Position numbers and translations under genes: made by a program
In this document: piece after piece, positions 24,276-35,190 of the stretch
Layout: each line of letters starts with the position of its first letter
How positions within the stretch are numbered: the stretch's first letter is position 1
Assembly (NCBI RefSeq): GCF_037975245.1
Contig: NC_092574.1
Span: forward strand, 23,437,713 to 23,501,712
From: Apostichopus japonicus
Lineage: Eukaryota > Echinodermata > Holothuroidea > Aspidochirotida > Stichopodidae
Direction: 5' to 3'
DNA length: 64,000 nt
Notes under the pieces: generated by a model
Told to the model about the DNA's origin: nothing
The model's input: the letters and a program-made list of their open reading frames with translations, nothing else
Databases searched by the model: none

Positions 24276-26504
24276 TAACCTGGAATTCAACCACTGACTT
24301 GGTTATGCTTTACTCCCCGCTTGCAATCCGCCTCCCCTCCCCCGCCCCCCCCCCCCCCAAATACAAAGAGAGAGAGAGAGAGAGAGTGTGAGAGAAATGT
24401 TGAAGAAATGTAGCAATGCTTTATCTTCAGAGTCTTGACACGTTTTTCAAATCAAGTCCAGAAAAATACGTTGAAAAACCACGTATAATTATGAAATACC
24501 CTTCAAGGTGGTTATTAATTGGTACCACAATTGTTTAGCTAAAATGTATAGAAGTAGTGAATTATACTTCCTTGAAGTTTACAACCAAAGGACGCAAATA
24601 ATCATTAAATCTCGATTCGATATTTCGATTTCAATAAAAAAAATATTCCTTTCTTTTAACTGTGACAATACTTTCGTCAATTATTGTAAAATATCTTTTT
24701 AAGTTAAAATTTGAATATATTTTAAATTACTTTGTGTCAGTTACGAACAATATAGCGGGATTTGTTTCATTTTCTTATGTTTAGTAAATAAATTGATAAT
24801 AAAATGAAAACAAAATGTATTATATTTACAATATCAGCAGATAAATAATGCATTTCCAATCTGGGCAAAGAGTTACGAACTAACAATAAACGCAATCTGT
24901 CTATGCACCTAATAATGGGAAATATATGCATTCTTTTATATACTATATATAATATTAAAGATCGATTTTATATGATTACCATGATAACTGAACAAATGTA
25001 TATAATAAAATATATGCAGTATCAAGATTCTCAATTGATTATCAGATTTTTTTAGCATTCAACTAAGTATATTGTTCTGGTCAGGTTTACCTTATAAGAA
25101 CTTTAAAGATTCCATATCACGCCCTTGGACGGTTGTCACCCATGTATTCACTTTTCCAGACATTTCTGATTAATTGATGAGCAATGAATGTACAAGCTAT
25201 CTAGATCAGTTTTGATACCATTATGATATATAATTCCTATACAATAAATAAAATAAATATAATTGTTAGCATAATTAAAGTCATTCAGTATTCCTTTGTA
25301 CTGAGATGTTGTATTTCATGACTTTTCAATCAGTTAACTATATATCGTTATATTGTGGCTTTCGTTAAAATTTTAATGTTTGGTATCATGTATAGGATGC
25401 TTACCACAGAGAACGTATCCAGGGACGTAGCACGCTAAATCCATGTACATTGCAAACTAATACGGGACGTTGTACCTCAATGCATAGACGTTGAAAGTTA
25501 ATCCATTCCTTGCGACATTTAAACTTTATTCGATCCGAAAATGAGAAAAAGGTGCTCATCACATGCTTTCCCTTCGGAAACGTTTCATCATGTTTTCACT
25601 CGGAGAATCTACCCTGTCCCTTTAACCCACCCCCCCCCCCCTCATACCCTAGGCTACCGTAGACTATATCTAGCACATCGTTAATAATGGTCATTCAGAT
25701 GTGGGGGGGGGGGGGGTAATGGTGTCCGGAAGAAAGGAAACAAGGATGCCCAAACGTGACATCCGAAGGGGTTTGAATTTTTAAGATTGAAAGAGAATTA
25801 AACAACTTACATCTCTACACTCCTCGCATATTATCATTAGATCCCAATATGGCTGCCTCATCCATTCCGAGATTACTTTTTTTTCACACATATCCACTGT
25901 AAACGCCTTTCTCACGCCTCTCTCCCTCCCCATTCGTTTCTCTCAACGCACCCCCCCCCCACCCGCCCCGTCTCTCCCTCTGCCGACTAGGTAACTGATG
26001 TAATTGTTAATTGTTCAGGTCAACGACGTTGCGTAGGCAGCGTTATGTCTAATAATGTCCCAAAACAACCTGACTAGATACACACGTCATCACATTGCCG
26101 TCTTAATAAGCTAATTATCAAAGCTTTTAGCTATCTTTTTCGAAATTTTAAGATTATCGTGAAGAAATATTGAAACTGAAGCACCGAGTGGCACTATTAA
26201 AATGTCTTAACAATTTCAATGGTTTAGCTTATATTAGCAAGATCCATTTCTGTTCAAGAAAGTAAAGAATGAAATAAAGCGAACCATACAAACTTCTAGT
26301 TTTATGTGAGTCTGTGATGTCATATTTAGACTTACTTAAGTCTTTATTATTCTTGTGAGTGAAAGAACATTGTCATTTAACTATCACCGAAATAGGATAA
26401 TATTTTTTATGATGTTTGGGCAAGTTGTTAATCTCCTCCACCTTTATCGTATAAACAGTAGTGATCGTTGGGTTTGCCCTTTCTTTGACAGAAAAAAACA
26501 GTTT
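24276..26504. other. Intergenic interval between SLC5 gene 2 and the GPCR
   Basis: It begins with the probable 3' UTR of SLC5 gene 2 (AATAAA at 24787 and 24798). The rest is AT-rich with C or G runs near 24341, 25628, 25705 and 25951. No exon, RNA gene or transposon end is recognised. Confidence 0.5.
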
Positions 26505-27653
26505 CTACATTTCAATGGTTTCTTCAATCGTGTTCTCCGTTTGATCAAGGTGGCTTTTCTTTCGTTCTGGACAGCAGTTGAAAGCCTCGGCTGAAGCCCG
26601 ACGATATCTTCCATTCATAATGTTGTAAATTAATGGATTAATCATAGAATTAATGTACGTAAGGATCCGAAAGACCCACTGAACGGCAATGAATTGTTGA
26701 CTATCTAGAAGATATTTCCCCGATAATTCGCTTATCATTATAGAAATACGCATAAACTGATATGGACTCAGTAGAAAGAAAAACAAGACGCCATTGACAA
26801 TCAGCATCCGGGCCACTTGATTACGTGTTTTTATTCTCTGCGCATGGGCAGAAGAATGTTGCCTTTGCTCCTGAGCTCCGACCCGCATTTGGAATACTCT
26901 GATAATTTTCACGTACATGATGAAGTTCAATATCATTGCCACAAAGAAAGGTATGGTACGGACGCCATTAAAGACCGCCTGTAGAACAAAAGAATCTCCA
27001 TAACAAACACCAATGACGTTGTAACTATCTGCATATTCAGGATAATCGGGAAACTCGAGGCATACGTAATCAAAATACATAAAGTATGGAATAGAGAACC
27101 CGTATCCGAATAATACAGCGACCAACCAGGAAGTCGTTGTCAAACGGACAGTTCGTGATCTACCCCTTAGCAACCGATGTTGGACTGGACGGCATATTGC
27201 ATAATATTTCTCCATAGTTACGAGAAGGACAAGAAAAATGGATGCGTAAAAGAAGCATTCGACCGAGCATTGTATTACTTCACACCAGAGAGCTGATCCA
27301 AACCCATATTGATCGACTTTGATATTGGATGCTGTAAAACGTCCGACCTTCTCCAAGATTGCCATGCACAGAAAACACGTATCAGAAATGGCTAGGTTCG
27401 CCAGATATATATTAGTTACTGTGCGCATCCGTTGTATCCTAGCAAAGACGAATAGGAAAGAACTATTTAACGACACACCAATGATGAGTAATATTGGTAG
27501 AATAACTGCGATCAGTATTTCTTCCGTCTGTGTGTAGAGAATGTATTGGCTGTCTTCGGGCGATGTAAAGGTTAGGTTGAAGTATATCATATCCGGTGTA
27601 CAATAGGATAGGTTTCTCCCTGCTTTAGCCATGATGACTGAATGTATGATCAA
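26505..27653 (-). CDS. Class A (rhodopsin-like) G-protein-coupled receptor, intronless orphan
   Basis: A single uninterrupted frame of 382 residues has seven hydrophobic segments. It has a short extracellular N terminus with two N-glycosylation sequons (N14, N26). TM1 has SLNSS (N63), TM2 has LAISD (D91), and TM3 begins at the conserved C124 and ends EKY (148-150) where DRY is usual. TM4 has W176 and TM5 has P235. TM6 has LLSPYQ (P297) without the usual tryptophan of CWxP. TM7 has NPLIY (339-343). C360 and C361 are possible palmitoylation sites. The overall form suits a peptide-binding receptor signalling at the plasma membrane; the ligand is not deducible. The start used is the first ATG; M8 is an alternative. 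Intronless GPCR genes are often products of retroposition or lineage-specific expansion. Confidence 0.93.
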   Translation of the reverse strand: MIIHSVIMAKAGRNLSYCTPDMIYFNLTFTSPEDSQYILYTQTEEILIAVILPILLIIGVSLNSSFLFVFARIQRMRTVTNIYLANLAISDTCFLCMAILEKVGRFTASNIKVDQYGFGSALWCEVIQCSVECFFYASIFLVLLVTMEKYYAICRPVQHRLLRGRSRTVRLTTTSWLVAVLFGYGFSIPYFMYFDYVCLEFPDYPEYADSYNVIGVCYGDSFVLQAVFNGVRTIPFFVAMILNFIMYVKIIRVFQMRVGAQEQRQHSSAHAQRIKTRNQVARMLIVNGVLFFFLLSPYQFMRISIMISELSGKYLLDSQQFIAVQWVFRILTYINSMINPLIYNIMNGRYRRASAEAFNCCPERKKSHLDQTENTIEETIEM

Positions 27654-28635
27654 ATTCCGAAGAGTCTTTCACCACAATGATCGTCTGTTCTACACCATTT
27701 GGTGCTTAACAGCACAAGGTAGTTATCTGTTTGGTTAGTACATCACATACGCTCATAGTGTAACAACTGCGGCCTCAACAAAGACAGCAGTGATGCGACA
27801 GTCATGTACTTAGGCAGTGTAATGTCAAGTCGACAAAGCAGAGTGAAATCCTTCCATCGATGTAAACGTATAGTTAGACACACGTTCTCGTCGGTTACTG
27901 TTTAACCTATACAAATTACCCAAGCTCTCATCTTAGTATAAAATGGACTTATTTCTTGACCAAATTAGAGTTGTTCGCTAAACTAGAACGTTGCCAACTC
28001 ACTTCGAAGGGTTATATATATACACTAAATACCTTTCACGTTTAATACAACAGCATCAATTACCAAGAGTCACTAATCTTGTTGACATTTGCTCAGATCT
28101 ATGCTAATGACACCGGTAACAACTGATAAATTGTTAATCGTTGTTTAGTTTGCTCTCGACATTCTTTAATCCTTCCAATTTACACAGATACCTCCCAGAA
28201 CGTCGTTAGAGATTATAAGTGTAGACATTGTAACACTGTACAAGAAGACTTATATAGTCTTACGTTTGTTTATGAGTTAACGGATTAACTACAAATATCG
28301 TTTGTTTATATACACACATATTATTCTGCCTCTGTATGGTATTAACAGTGACATAAGAACTGGTTAGAGCTAAATAAGAGGTCTCGTAGACTGCGGTATT
28401 TAAATTAATTTCAAATTGGTATAATTTAACCATTTGAATATCGACGTGATCAGGTGTGAGATGTTACTTTAAATTGTAAAATCTCAGTTAAGTCAATTTA
28501 AAGTCACGTGCAGGTCTTCTTTTTTTTTATCAACATTAAATTAAAGTTTCTCAAATCTAACTTACATTGAAAAAATAAAAATAGGGTACGCGGTAAGTGA
28601 GATGTTACGAACAAACACTGAAATCCTACATAAAC

Positions 28636-28977
28636 ACTGACCAAACATGTTGATTCTCGTTCGCTGTTGCGATGCCATCATGCGACACTTACACACATCT
28701 TATATACTGCTTCTTACTATCCACGATATGTCGGTACCGATACCGGTGTAGTTTGTCGATTTGTCGATGTCGACGGTTATCTTTCATTCTGTGTTTCTCA
28801 AAAGATAAGTTTGGATAAGTCTCGTTCGTCGTTGTGATGTCATCATGTGACAATTATACGCATACTGTACTGTTTCTTACTATCCACGATATGTCGGTAT
28901 CGATACCGGTGTATTATGTCGATGTCGACGGTTCTCTTTTTCTTTCTTGTTTCTCAAAAGATAAGTTTGCAAGAAAC
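28636..28977. repeat. Direct duplication of about 165 bp upstream of the GPCR
   Basis: Blocks at about 28649-28810 and 28822-28972 share CTTACTATCCACGATATGTC, the near-palindrome TCGGTACCGATACCGGTGTA, GTCGATGTCGACGGTT and TTTCTCAAAAGATAAGTTTG. The second copy carries small deletions. It lies 1.0-1.3 kb 5' of the minus-strand GPCR start; a regulatory role is possible but not shown. Confidence 0.7.
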
Positions 28978-29987
28978 CGGCATTTAACACGACACCATGG
29001 ACATAATATCATACCCCTCTCACTACCCATGGCAGTAATATCATACCCCTCTCACTACCTATGGCAGTAATACTATACCCCTTTCACTACCCTCTCAAAA
29101 ACTTACAGTATAGCATTTTCCGGACAAAATGTCCAGGATTGTTATGCTTTTGAAGGAATGTTTTTTTTTGTATCAAATTTCTTTTGTTTCCAAGCAACCG
29201 TCCCAAAAGTATAGCATATAGTAAAATTATCCATGCTAGGTCTCGCGATATTATGAAATACAAAGGAGCCCGCCCAATGCTATCTCGCACTTTAGTTCCA
29301 TTTTTCATTGGATCGGGAGAAGGAGGTGGTGGAGACGTTGCATATTTCGAACCTTTCTTCTTGATCAGAACTTTAACGAACGCTTTATAGTTCCATTTTG
29401 CTCTTTGTTTTATCTATTAAATTTGTGCTTTTTTTTTCCTCTCTGTATCTCTTCTTGAAAATTCGAAAATCAAACATAAGTTCCTACACACTCTAGCGAC
29501 TATAGTTCAGTAAGATTTGTTTACACAGTACGCTTACAAAAAAATTGATACTAACATATAAGCCATTTAATGCTAGCATATATTGGATTTCAGTGCTTGT
29601 ATATGTTGAATTAATGCTACCATATCTTCAAAATTATGTTACCATATATTGTCGATTTAATCCTTATATTAGAATTCGACGAATAGCAGTGCAGGAAAAG
29701 CGACCGGAATTTATTCACTTCCGTGAAAAATCCACCCACATTTCCCAACAAAGCTTCAGCAACCAATCTCTTTAATGAGGCTTTATTACTAGGTTTATAT
29801 GCCATAAAAGTTTGAATAAGCGTTTCTCAAAAGCCACGTACTTATTTTAGGCACATAGCCTGGCGCATGAGTCATTACATTGCTTTAAATTCAGGTATTA
29901 AGGTCATGAGCAAGCTGGACAGGGATAACATTTGTGTATCATAAATGTTGCACTTACTAAATAAGATGGCGGTATTTGGGAACACGT
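28978..29987. other. Non-coding interval
   Basis: A short duplication of TCATACCCCTCTCACTACC with a partial third copy lies near 29008-29092. No exons, RNA genes or element ends are seen. Confidence 0.45.
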
Positions 29988-32848
29988 CAGGGGCGGATCC
30001 AGGGGGGGCCGACCCGGCCCCGGCCCCCCCTTTTTGGAAATCAGTTGCGTTTTTTTATGTGGGAGTACTTTAAATTCCTAATAGGCATAACTTGGTGAAA
30101 GAAAAGCCTAATATATATCCAGCTGTTCTTCCCTGAAACGCGATCGTTTTTATTCCAAATTTGAAACTAAGGCAATTACCAGGCCTACGCGACATCACGT
30201 ATTAATTAGATACGGCTCAGTACTATAGTGCTGACTATTACTGTCAGGGAAAATCAATGCACAGTTAGCAAGTATATCATAATTATCTGAATGAAACGGG
30301 GTGTAGGCGGTTTTACACTATCTAACGCAACGTACTCGCCAAGAACCTGAAGTATTTTTAAGGGAGGGCCCAAGGAACATGAACTTATAGCATGCTCCTC
30401 GTGGTGAAGCATAATTGCACCTATTAGGTGAATTGAGTGTACTGTTAATAGTAGGAGAGACTAGTGTAGGTTCTTATGACCAACTAGACCGGTTTCTGCT
30501 CTCAAACTTTATAGGAGCTTCATCAGTAGTAGTATTGAATATTTTATATTCGGCCTGGGCGTCTCGTTCTCAAAATGCATCTATTTTCTGTGCACGAGTT
30601 TTTATGGGCTCATAATGCAGCTATAAGAGCATCTAAAAGAGCTTCGTGTGAACCTTGAGAGTCAGCTGATTCTTCGTTAGTATGAAACCTTGAGTTAACA
30701 AGTAAACCTTTGAGATTTTGGTTTTATTTTTTGATTTATTATATAATATATAATAATTTGGTCGCTGTCGGCAAATTTTGGGTCTGTCGGCAAAAGGAGA
30801 AAAGGTGAAGAGTGCGGAAGGGGAAGAAAGAAGGAAAGCTGAATAGAGAAAAGGAGAACGGGAGCTTCTTTATCGGTTATTTCGATTTTCCAGTTCTTCA
30901 TCTGATAAACTCATTCACCAATCCAATCACCCGACGCCTGCAAGTTAAAAACCTCTCGGCAAATAACTGATAATGTCACGGCCGTCAGTATAGCTACTGT
31001 AGCCAGGCTCAGCTAGACGAGTGCCAGAATCGCCGGCAACTCAGTGAAAGAAATGGAATTAAAGGCTTCCGTATAGGCCGTAGCCCATGAGTCGTGCTAT
31101 CGTGTGACAACGTGTTGTTATTATCCTCTGTTCAGAATGACGTCATCGCAGATGTCATTCGTTCTCCGTGGAAAACTTAAGGACACGGCTCACGAATTGT
31201 ACACAATTTTTAACGTTTCTCGCTTGTATATCAATGAATGTTGTTATTTCTCATTACCGGAAAGTTTTCTGAACATTTTCATCACGAAGTTTCACTATTT
31301 CAACGATCGGTGAAAGAGAAAACACAGTTCGATAATTGGTCCCAATTAATTCTTCTTCTGCCGACTGCCATAAAAATAATATCGAAATGGAAATTCTACG
31401 GTGCCAAATTTGACTTAAAATATGCACCAGATTGCATCTAAGGACGTTTCAAAACTAAAAATTTTTTCCCCCTCCCCTTAGACCCCACCCCCATTTCAGT
31501 CACCACTTCCAGATCCGTCGGCAAATCAAATTTGACTTAAAATATTCACCAGATTGCATCAAAGGACGTTTCAAAACTAAAAATTTTCCAAAGGGGAGGG
31601 GGTGTCCCCCTCCCCTTAGACCCCTCCCCATTTCAGTCACCACTTCTAGATCCGTCGGCAAATCAAATTTGACTTAAAATATACACCAGATTGCATCTAA
31701 GGACGTTTCAAAACTAAAAATTTTCCAAAGGGGAGGGGGTGTCCCCCTCCCCTTAGACCCCTCCCCCATTTCAGTCACCACTTCCAGATCCGTCGGCAAA
31801 TCAAATTTGACTTAAAATATTCACCAGATTGCATCAAAGGACGTTTCAAAACTAAAAATTTTCCAAAAGGGAGGGGGACACCCCCTCCCCTTAGACCCCT
31901 CCCCATTTCAGTCACCACTTCCAGATCCGTCGGCAAATCAAATTTGACTTAAAATATACACCAGATTGCATCTAAGGACGTTTCAAAACTAAAAATTTTC
32001 CAAAGGGGAGGGGGACACCCCCTCCCCTTAGACCCCTCCCCATTTCAGTCACCACTTCCAGATCCGTCGGCAAATCAAATTTGACTTAAAATATACACCA
32101 GATTGCATCTAAGGACGTTTCAAAACTAAAAATTTTCCAAAGGGGAGGGGGACACCCCCTCCCCTTAGACCCCTCCCCCATTTCAGTCACCACTTCCAGA
32201 TCCGTCGGCAAATCAAATTTGACTTACAATATGCACCAGATTGCATCTAAGGACGTTTCAAAACAAAAAATTTTCCAAAGGGGAGGGGACACCCCCTCCC
32301 CTTAGACCCCTCCCCCATTTCAGTCACCACATCCAGATCCGATATATTTTCTGTCGGTGATCCGTTTCCGCTTATTATCAGGCCCTCCCTTAAAAATACT
32401 TCAGGTTCTTGGCGACTACGTTGCGTTAGATAGTGTAAAACCGCCTACACCCCCATTTCATTAATAAGTATATCATAATTATCTCATTGAACATATCTTG
32501 TTTTATGTTTTTCTTGGGGTGAATCTGGCGTCATAATTTTCGCGCAAAAGAAAAAACGAATCGACGCAATAATAGTGTATCCATTGTACATGCACTGTTG
32601 AGCGTTCTTAAATATGTGTCTATCGAGCAAAAATATGTGCACAAAAAAGCGTGTCTGCAACGTTTCTGGTTTTTCTAGTTTTTGGCGAAATGTTTCACCA
32701 TTTTGCATCTAGGCACTCACAATTAACCAAAAATTTCCAAGGGGGAGGGGGCCCCTCCCCCTAGACCCCTCCCCCAGGACGCAGATCACTAAAGTGCTAC
32801 CATCGGGATGTCGGCCCCCCCTTTCTCAAAATCCTGGATCCGCCCCTG
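29988..32848. mobile_element. Composite foldback DNA transposon, 2.86 kb, with an internal array
   Basis: The ends are inverted repeats CAGGGGCGGATCCAGG / CCTGGATCCGCCCCTG followed by GGGGGGCCGACC / GGTCGGCCCCCCC. CACGT is present at both outer edges (29983-29987 and 32849-32853), so a full 8-bp hAT duplication is not evident. A second inverted pair lies inside: 30276-30369 and about 32380-32481, sharing GTGTAGGCGGTTTTACACTA and GAACCTGAAGTATTTTTAAG. Between them is a seven-copy tandem array (31400-32337). No transposase frame is present. Confidence 0.7.
31400..32337. repeat. 137-bp tandem array with G/C palindromes, seven copies
   Basis: Each unit has TTTGACTTAAAATAT, CACCAGATTGCATCTAAGGA and CGTTTCAAAACTAAAAATTT, then a palindrome of GGGGAGGGGG, a three-base centre and CCCCCTCCCC, then TTAGACCCCTCCCC and CAGATCCGTCGGC. 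The first copy lacks half the palindrome. The centre reads TGT in copies two and three and ACA in copies four to seven. Confidence 0.9.
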
Positions 32849-34085
32849 CACGTCGTTAATTTTGATAAAGTTTTCTAAGTTTCGACGGCGTCTTAACCTT
32901 TCCATTGTTTGCCGTTCCCTTACAAGCTAACTTATTTTTTCTCAAACTGTGCGATTCTAATATATTTGGCTTATGATGGTAGGCTCTTAACCAGACCGAG
33001 ACACATGGGCACTGTGCCACGCACTTCAATGCAGACTTCTGCATCACCGCTCCCCTATCTCACCTGGGCCATCATCTGATTCATGTGAACAAAAAAAGTT
33101 TAGAAGTAACAGGACACGAGTATTGTGCCCCTGCTTAAATTGTCGTTGCCCCCACCCTGCAGCCCAGATAGCACAGTAAACTATATCATCGTATCAGCTG
33201 ACGTCACCATCACGATCACATGGACACCATCCCAATGTAAAGCCCCATTCACACTTTCCCAGATCGGGCTACTGGCTGTTCCGGTATGATCCGGGGTGTT
33301 CCGTAGCTATCCGTGGAAACGCGTACCGTACCGAACCGTAAAGGCCTTTCATTCCATGGAAAAAGTTTGAACATGTTCGTTCAAAACATTTTCGAGTCCG
33401 AACACGGATAAAAACCCCGTAACAACCTGTAAAATACCCATGGCAACCCGGAGACGATACATAGCAACCCATAGAGGACCTTTAGCGCTTCCCTTGTAAG
33501 CCATGATCACGTGATCGGTGACGGATCCACTACGGGTTGGCGTATAGAAACGGATCACGCGCCGTATTGGTACGTATGCACTACGGCTTGATACGACTTG
33601 CTACGGGTTGGCACGTGTTGTGACGGGTCGGTATGGCTTGGTACGAGTTGGTACGAATAAAGGCGCCGGACGCCTGGGCACATGGTGACGCTTGCCGAAT
33701 TGTTTAATCAATCTGCGTTTCTCCATCGATCAGAGCTTATTTCCACGTCACTGCAGTTCATCATACCACCAAAGAAGAGGGCACCATTTGGAAGAAAGCT
33801 TGATTTTTTGGGGGTGGGTGAACGTCCTCCCCCTCCCCCTGTGTCACCTTGACGCCCTTCGGGCGCGTGAACTCAAAGTGTCATAGCCTATCTTTACCGA
33901 GTTTTTTTCTTTCTAAGCTAAGCATCATCTTTATTGTATTCATGATGTTGGTGATTATGATGAACGATATTTCCAAACAATACAAAAGACATAATTCGGT
34001 GCTGTTTTGGGGTACTTGATAATTGGGATACACGTTGCTTGATGAATGTCATGCCAATGTGTGATGTCATTAGCCACTTTATAAG
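32849..34085. other. Intergenic interval
   Basis: At about 33280-33660 there is a degenerate run of TACGGGTTGG, TACGACTTG and CCGTACC motifs that resembles an old, decayed tandem repeat. No coding exon is recognised. Confidence 0.4.
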
Positions 34086-34102
34086 GTGAAATCTTTTAGT
34101 TA

Positions 34103-35190
34103 CCCAGCCATGCACAAAGTGCGGGCTGGGTCTTGTATCTTACTGTTTCTTCTTCTTCTTTCTGTCACAGGAATCGCTATAGCTCGTACATGCCTTTACC
34201 GTGGTTCACCAAACTTAGTCACAAGAATCATTGACCGTAAGGGTACCTCAGGCCATGACCAGTTTGGGGTCAAATGTCACACAGGGGTCACTAGGGTCAA
34301 AATGGTTAACTGTGCAAAAAAAATTAGAATAAGCTCAAATTGCAAAATTGAATATCTCATCTTGTAGATCATGACCAAAGATAAAGAAAAGTCAACATTG
34401 ACCTTTTCATCCGACATACGGTTAAGTGGTCAAAGGTCAAGATGTAAAATTTACAAAAAACGCTACTCCTACAGATTACGGTATGTAGCCTGATCATATA
34501 TCTTATGCATATGATAAAGCTTGAAGCCCTCTACAAAACTTATTTGTTGAAATTTTGATCAAAGGTCATTTGGGGTCACAAGAGTAAAAAACAAGGTCAA
34601 ATATAAAACAAGCTCAAATGATAAAAGTAACAGTGTCAATGTGTTGGCCTTGGACAAACATAAAACAATGTCCACGGTGACCTCTTCGTCCAACCTATGG
34701 TCATGGGTCAAAGGTCAAAGAAAGATCAAATCACAAACAACCTCAAATGGCAAAAGTAACAGTGTCAACATGTTCACCTTTGGCAGACATCCAAAATTGT
34801 CCACAGTGACCTCTTCGTCCAACCTATGGTTAAGGGGTCAAAGGTCAAATCACAAATAACTTCAAATAGCAAAAGTAACAGTGTCAACATGTTCACCTTG
34901 GACAGGCATCCAAAATCGTCCACATTGACCTCTTTGTCTAACTTACAGTTAAGGGGTCAAAGGTCAAAGAAATGTCAAATCACAAACAACCCCAAAAGTC
35001 GATGTTGACCTCTGCATAAGACCTACTGTTATGGGGTCAAAGGTCAAATGCGGTCATCTAGGTGTCAATGATTTAATTTACTCCGATGCCTATGATAATG
35101 CGACTAACACATTATGCAGTGCTTTTCACCAGTGTCTATGAGGTATACACAAATTTAGGGTCAAAGGTCATGAAAGGATAAATGGCTGGG
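34103..35190. repeat. Tandem repeat rich in GGGTCAAAGGTCA (DR1-like) motifs
   Basis: From about 34640 to 35010, units of about 120 bp repeat TCAAATGGCAAAAGTAACAG, TGTCAACATGTTCACC and GGGGTCAAAGGTCAAA. Similar half-site pairs extend to 34429 on the left and 35168 on the right. At least six exact GGGTCAAAGGTCA or GTGGTCAAAGGTCA sites are visible. The block is bracketed by CCCAGCCATGCACAAAGTG (34103) and ATGGCTGGGTCCGTGTCACTT (about 35182), a possible pair of degenerate inverted ends. A pyrimidine stretch ending TCTGTCACAG resembles a splice acceptor at 34139-34170, but no exon is supported. Confidence 0.7.

Noticed and set aside
34086-34367. Open frame starting with a signal-peptide-like hydrophobic stretch
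   Set aside because: The hydrophobic part is a TTCTTCTTCTT pyrimidine run at the edge of a repeat block; the downstream part is repeat sequence.
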